A stretch of DNA of 64,000 nucleotides from assembly GCF_016907475.1 (NCBI RefSeq), contig NZ_JAFBCA010000001.1:3286001-3350000 (forward strand), in the 5' to 3' direction. This document shows, in pieces, positions 60,533-64,000 of the stretch. This DNA comes from Nocardioides cavernae. GTDB lineage: Bacteria > Actinomycetota > Actinomycetes > Propionibacteriales > Nocardioidaceae. Numbering within the stretch: the first letter of the stretch is position 1; every line of letters starts with the position of its first letter. Below the pieces are notes generated by a model. It was not told where the DNA came from and did not search any database. It saw only the letters and a program-made list of their open reading frames with translations. The translations under genes and the position numbers were made by a program.

Positions 60533-62161
60533 TCAGGCCAGGCCGAGTCGGGCGGTGGACACCTCGCGCATCTCGACCTTGCGCACCTTGCCGGTGACGG
60601 TCATCGGGAACTCCTCCACGGCCATCACGTAGCGCGGGATCTTGTAGTGGGCGAGCTTGCCGGTCGCGAAGGCGCGCACCGCGTCGGCGTCGAGCGGCTC
60701 GCTGCCCGGGCGCATCCGCACCCACGCGCACAGCTCCTCGCCGTACTTCTCGTCCGGGACGCCGACCACCTGGACGTCCTCGATGTCGGGGTGGGTGTAG
60801 AGGAACTCCTCGATCTCGCGCGGGTAGATGTTCTCGCCGCCCCGGATGACCATGTCCTTGATGCGACCGGTGACCTGGACGTAGCCGTCGTCGTCCATCA
60901 CCCCGAGATCGCCGGTGTGCATCCACCCGTCGTCGTCGATGGCCTCGCGGGTCTTCTCCTCGTCGTCCCAGTAGCCCAGCATCACCGAGTAGCCGCGGGT
61001 GCAGAGCTCACCGGCCTCCCCTCGCGGGACGGCCTCGCCCGTGAGCGGGTCGGCGATCTTGACCTCGAGGTGCGCGCAGACCCGGCCGACCGTGCCGACC
61101 TTCCGCTCGAAGGAGTCGTCGGTGTGGGTCTGGGTGGAGACCGGCGACGTCTCGGTCATGCCGTAGCAGATCGTCATCTCCTCGATGCCGGCCGCGATGA
61201 GCTTCTTCATCATCTCCGCGGGGCAGGGCGAGCCCGCCATGATCCCGGTGCGCACGGAGGACAGGTCGTAGGAGTCGATGTCGGGCAGCGCCCACTCGGC
61301 GATGAACATCGTCGGCACGCCGTAGAGCGAGGTGCAGCGCTCGTCCGCCACCGCCCGCAGCGTGAGCGCCGGGTCGAAGCCGGGCGCCGGGATCACCATC
61401 GCTGCCCCGTGCGTGGAGCACGCCAGGTTGCCCATCACCATCCCGAAGCAGTGGTAGAAGGGCACGGGGATGCAGACGCGGTCGGCCTCGGTGTAGCGAC
61501 ACACCTCGCCGACGAGGTAGCCGTTGTTGAGGATGTTGCGGTGGCTCAGGGTCGCGCCCTTGGGGAAGCCGGTGGTGCCGGAGGTGTACTGGATGTTGAT
61601 CGGGTCGCCCGGCGCGAGGCTCGCGGCGCGCTCGGCCAGGTCGTCGGCGGAGACGCCCTCGCCGTCGGCCAGCAGGCCGGCCCAGCTCTCCTCGTCGTCG
61701 AGGTGGACGACGCGCTCCAGCGCACGGTTCTCGGCAGCCGTCTCCTCCACCATGGCTCGGTAGTCGCTGGTGCGGAACGACGTCGCGGCGACCAGCAGCC
61801 GCATGCCCGACTGGTTGGCGACGTAGGAGAACTCGTGGGTGCGGTAGGCCGGGTTGACGTTGACCAGGATGGCGCCGACCTTCGCGGTGGCGAACTGCAC
61901 CAGCGTCCACTCGGCGCTGTTCGGCCCCCAGATGCCGACGCGGTCGCCCTTGCGGATGCCCGCCCCGATCAGGCCGCGCGCGACGGCGTCGACGTCGGCC
62001 TGCAGCTCCGCCCAGGTCCAGCGCCGCCCGCTCGCGCACTCGACCAGCGCTTCGCGGTCGGCGTACGACGCCACGGTGCGCGCCAGGTTGTCCCCGATGG
62101 TCTCCTCCAGCAGTGCTGGGGTCGACCCACCCTTCGTCCAGGAGTCCGTGCTGCTCGCCAT
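60533..62161 (-). CDS. AMP-binding acyl-CoA synthetase
   Basis: A 542-residue adenylate-forming enzyme that activates a carboxylic acid to its CoA thioester. The P-loop is IQYTSGTTGFPKGATLSHRN, further motifs are YGMTETSPVS, DGWMHTGDLGVMD and the C-terminal RGGENIYPREIEE with Lys in TVTGKVRKVEM. It belongs to the FadD/fatty-acid ligase group, and medium- to long-chain fatty acids are likely. It converges on the lipoprotein gene with 24 bases between. Confidence 0.95.
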   Translation of the reverse strand: MASSTDSWTKGGSTPALLEETIGDNLARTVASYADREALVECASGRRWTWAELQADVDAVARGLIGAGIRKGDRVGIWGPNSAEWTLVQFATAKVGAILVNVNPAYRTHEFSYVANQSGMRLLVAATSFRTSDYRAMVEETAAENRALERVVHLDDEESWAGLLADGEGVSADDLAERAASLAPGDPINIQYTSGTTGFPKGATLSHRNILNNGYLVGEVCRYTEADRVCIPVPFYHCFGMVMGNLACSTHGAAMVIPAPGFDPALTLRAVADERCTSLYGVPTMFIAEWALPDIDSYDLSSVRTGIMAGSPCPAEMMKKLIAAGIEEMTICYGMTETSPVSTQTHTDDSFERKVGTVGRVCAHLEVKIADPLTGEAVPRGEAGELCTRGYSVMLGYWDDEEKTREAIDDDGWMHTGDLGVMDDDGYVQVTGRIKDMVIRGGENIYPREIEEFLYTHPDIEDVQVVGVPDEKYGEELCAWVRMRPGSEPLDADAVRAFATGKLAHYKIPRYVMAVEEFPMTVTGKVRKVEMREVSTARLGLA

Positions 62162-62189
62162 GCTCCCGAACCTAGCCCGGGAGACCCGT

Positions 62190-62990
62190 TCAGGTCAGCA
62201 GCAGCTTGTCGAGCCGGCGTCGTACGACGAGCAGGCCGACCACGCCCATCACGACGAGGTAGACCACCGAGACGGCCGACTCCCACGTGATCACGCCGGT
62301 GGTCAGCTCACGGCACAGCACGACCCCGCGGTAGAGCGGGGTGGCCTCGACGACCCACCGGAGCACACCGTCTCCGAACGCCTCGACCGGGAAGAAGGTG
62401 GCCGAGAAGAGGAAGAGCGGCATCTGCGCGAGGGTGATCTTGTCGAAGTCCTGCCAGCTCGTCATCCACGTCGTGACCGCCATGCACACAGCGGAGAACG
62501 CGAACGCGATGAGGATCGCCGCCGGCAGGGCGAGCACCGCCCACCACGACTGGGTCAGACCCATCAGCGCCATGACGACGAGGAAGGCGGCGGAGTAGAC
62601 AGACCCCCGCATCAGGCCCCAGGTGATCTCGCCGCGCGCGATGTCACCGGTGGACAGCGGGGTCGCGAGCATCTGGTCGTAGAGCTTCTCGTACTTCATC
62701 TTGAAGAAGACGTTGTAGGTCGAGTCGAGCAGCGCGCCGTTGAAGGCGGACGTCGCGAGCATGGCCGGCGCGACGAACTCGGCGTACGGGATCGCCTCGC
62801 CGTGGAACTCGAAGGTATCGATCAGCTGGCCGACGCCGATGCCGATCGAGAACAGGTAGAAGACCGGCTCCAGGAACCCGGTGATGAAGAGCTTCCACGC
62901 GCCCTTGTAGACGACGTAGTTGCGCAGCACCAGCACCCTGGTGGCGGCGGCCGGGGTCAGCGGGGCCGGGATCCCCTCGAGGAGCGCCAT
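62190..62990 (-). CDS. ABC-2 type permease, second subunit
   Basis: A 266-residue ABC-2 permease with six helices. Family features are YKGAWKLFITGFLEPVFYLF near the start and MKYEKLYDQMLATPLST in the second loop, like NodJ/DrrB exporters. GGAGG lies six bases before ATG 62990, and the gene begins one base after the stop codon of the sister permease. The pair forms the membrane part of an exporter. Confidence 0.92.
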   Translation of the reverse strand: MALLEGIPAPLTPAAATRVLVLRNYVVYKGAWKLFITGFLEPVFYLFSIGIGVGQLIDTFEFHGEAIPYAEFVAPAMLATSAFNGALLDSTYNVFFKMKYEKLYDQMLATPLSTGDIARGEITWGLMRGSVYSAAFLVVMALMGLTQSWWAVLALPAAILIAFAFSAVCMAVTTWMTSWQDFDKITLAQMPLFLFSATFFPVEAFGDGVLRWVVEATPLYRGVVLCRELTTGVITWESAVSVVYLVVMGVVGLLVVRRRLDKLLLT

Positions 62991-62991
62991 G

Positions 62992-63858
62992 TCAGACCTC
63001 CAGCCGGCGGTCGAGGTTGCGCACCGCGAGGAACCAGCCGACGACGGTGAGGGTGACGAGAACGACGACGTGCACCACGACCAGCGCCCAGTCGATGTGG
63101 TCGACACAGAACATCCGGGAGAGCGAGACGCCGTGCCACAGCGGGGTCAGCCGGGCGATCCACTCCAGCACCGGGCCGAGGTTGCTGATCGGGAAGAAGG
63201 CACCGGAGAAGAGCGTCAGCGGGATCACGACGAGCCGGAACAGCAGGCCGAACCCCTCCTCCGACTTCAGCCACGCGCTGTAGGCGAAGACCAGCGTGGT
63301 GAACGCGAAGCCGACGAGCACCTGCGACAGCCACGCCAGGATCGGCCCCCACCATGTCGCGAAGACCCCGAACGGCGCGATCACCAGCATGAACACCGCA
63401 CACGCCGAGGCCACCCGGAACATCACGAACGCGACGTAGGCGTTGACCAGGTCGCGCACCGCAAGGGGCGTGGCCAGCTGCGCGAAGAACGTCTTGTGCC
63501 ACTTGATGGACCCCATGACGGGGTACGTCGACTCGCTGACCGCGAGCGTCATGGCGTGCGAGGCGACGAGGCCGGGGACCACGAAGGCGAGGTAGGAGGT
63601 CGCACCCTCGAGCTTGTCGGGGTCGGCCTCGATGAACCCGCCGAGCAGGACGCCCATCGCCACGACGTAGAGCAGCGGCGTGAGGAAGCTGCTCACCACT
63701 CCCCCGCGCCACGTGCGCTTGAGGACCGTGAGCCAGTAGTCGTACTGCCGGGCCATGCCCTCCCACGCCGACAGGGAGCCGGTGGGTCGGGCCGGGCGGG
63801 AGGTGGTCGTCGCGGGGGTCGTGTCGGAGGCCACGTCGGATCCCATGTCGGAGCCCAT
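62992..63858 (-). CDS. ABC-2 type permease, first subunit
   Basis: A 288-residue ABC-2 permease related to the next gene but diverged. It has LKRTWRGGVVSSFLTPLLYV near residue 47, then KWHKTFFAQLATPLAVRDL and GAFFPISNLGPVLEW. The first ~30 residues are a Ser/Thr/Pro-rich tail. The start overlaps the ATPase stop as TGATG. Two permeases and one ATPase make a NodIJ/DrrAB-type exporter of unknown substrate. Confidence 0.92.
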   Translation of the reverse strand: MGSDMGSDVASDTTPATTTSRPARPTGSLSAWEGMARQYDYWLTVLKRTWRGGVVSSFLTPLLYVVAMGVLLGGFIEADPDKLEGATSYLAFVVPGLVASHAMTLAVSESTYPVMGSIKWHKTFFAQLATPLAVRDLVNAYVAFVMFRVASACAVFMLVIAPFGVFATWWGPILAWLSQVLVGFAFTTLVFAYSAWLKSEEGFGLLFRLVVIPLTLFSGAFFPISNLGPVLEWIARLTPLWHGVSLSRMFCVDHIDWALVVVHVVVLVTLTVVGWFLAVRNLDRRLEV

Positions 63859-64000
63859 CAGTCCGCCAGGCTCCGGCCGGTGAGGCGCAGGAAGACGTCC
63901 TCGAGGGTGGAGCGGCGCACGAGGGTGGCGATCGGGTGCAGCCCGCGGTCGAGGACGGCCGTGACGACGTCCTCGCCGTGGTCGCTGTAGACGAGCAGCC
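63858..64000 (-). CDS. ABC transporter ATP-binding protein, C-terminal end (cut by window edge)
   Basis: Only the last 46 residues are in the window. They end in VRRSTLEDVFLRLTGRSLAD, the usual close of ABC-2-type ATPases. The core motifs lie beyond position 64000. The stop codon overlaps the first permease start. Confidence 0.85.
   Translation of the reverse strand, partial: LLVYSDHGEDVVTAVLDRGLHPIATLVRRSTLEDVFLRLTGRSLAD

Overview
This window is high-GC DNA from an actinobacterium, most likely Nocardioides or a close relative in the Nocardioidaceae. That placement is inferred from gene content and order: a hisI/trp/lgt/gltB block, DUF3046, a HipA_2-DUF3037 pair, an ECF42-type sigma factor with DGPF proteins, an actinobacterial cys operon, and many GTG starts with 4-base gene overlaps. 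There is no prophage, insertion sequence, CRISPR array or rRNA operon. Three tRNA genes (Gly-GCC, Cys-GCA, Val-GAC) form a small cluster at 8.2-8.5 kb.

Layout. 1-8.1 kb is leftward amino-acid metabolism: a class IV aminotransferase, hisI, a Trp-associated membrane protein, an HGxxPAAW protein, trpC, trpB, trpA, a SCO1-like lipoprotein, lgt and the 5' part of gltB. 8.6-13.7 kb holds membrane-protein genes whose upstream regions share the palindrome TCACCC-N5-GGGTGA, followed 22-25 bases later by a -10-like hexamer; this looks like an undescribed activator regulon. 13.7-19.7 kb has a secreted CHAP hydrolase, then a sulfatase plus MHS-type permease operon divergent from an IclR regulator, with tandem operators between. 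19.7-24.2 kb has a sulfotransferase, a K+ channel, a YihY protein and an AidB-like dehydrogenase. 24.2-25.1 kb has two tandem small proteins whose sequence follows the Hfq/Sm-fold pattern, although classical Hfq is not known from Actinobacteria.

25-31.7 kb is carbon storage and signalling: pgm, three DGPF/YCII proteins with an ECF42 sigma factor and its likely promoter, and divergent glgC/glgA with mirror-image start regions. 31.7-32.8 kb is a 1.06-kb unit, an AbiEi-like/DUF559 nuclease gene bounded by 26-bp inverted repeats. 33-39.7 kb has glyA, DUF5701, and an assimilatory sulfate operon (sulfite/nitrite reductase, small Zn-ribbon protein, cysH, sirohydrochlorin chelatase) preceded by a Cys-containing leader peptide. 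39.7-46.9 kb has an AlkD-like protein, a methyltransferase, a hydrolase-glycosyltransferase fusion and a 1068-residue SARP/ATPase regulator. 47-50.2 kb is PPK2, HipA_2 kinase, DUF3037, GNAT and a phosphoribosyltransferase.

50.4-55.7 kb is recX and recA (with a PafBC-type promoter and a LexA box), an MFS permease, DUF3046, a methyltransferase, a DinB protein and a SodC-like secreted protein. 55.8-60.5 kb is a tightly overlapping six-gene operon: ECF sigma, anti-sigma, ABC ATPase, two membrane proteins and a nucleoside-hydrolase-like lipoprotein. 60.5-64 kb has an acyl-CoA synthetase and an ABC-2 exporter cut by the window edge. The most useful new leads are the TCACCC-N5-GGGTGA regulon, the Sm-like pair, the repeat-bounded DUF559 unit, the cys leader peptide and the sigma/ABC/nucleoside-hydrolase operon.
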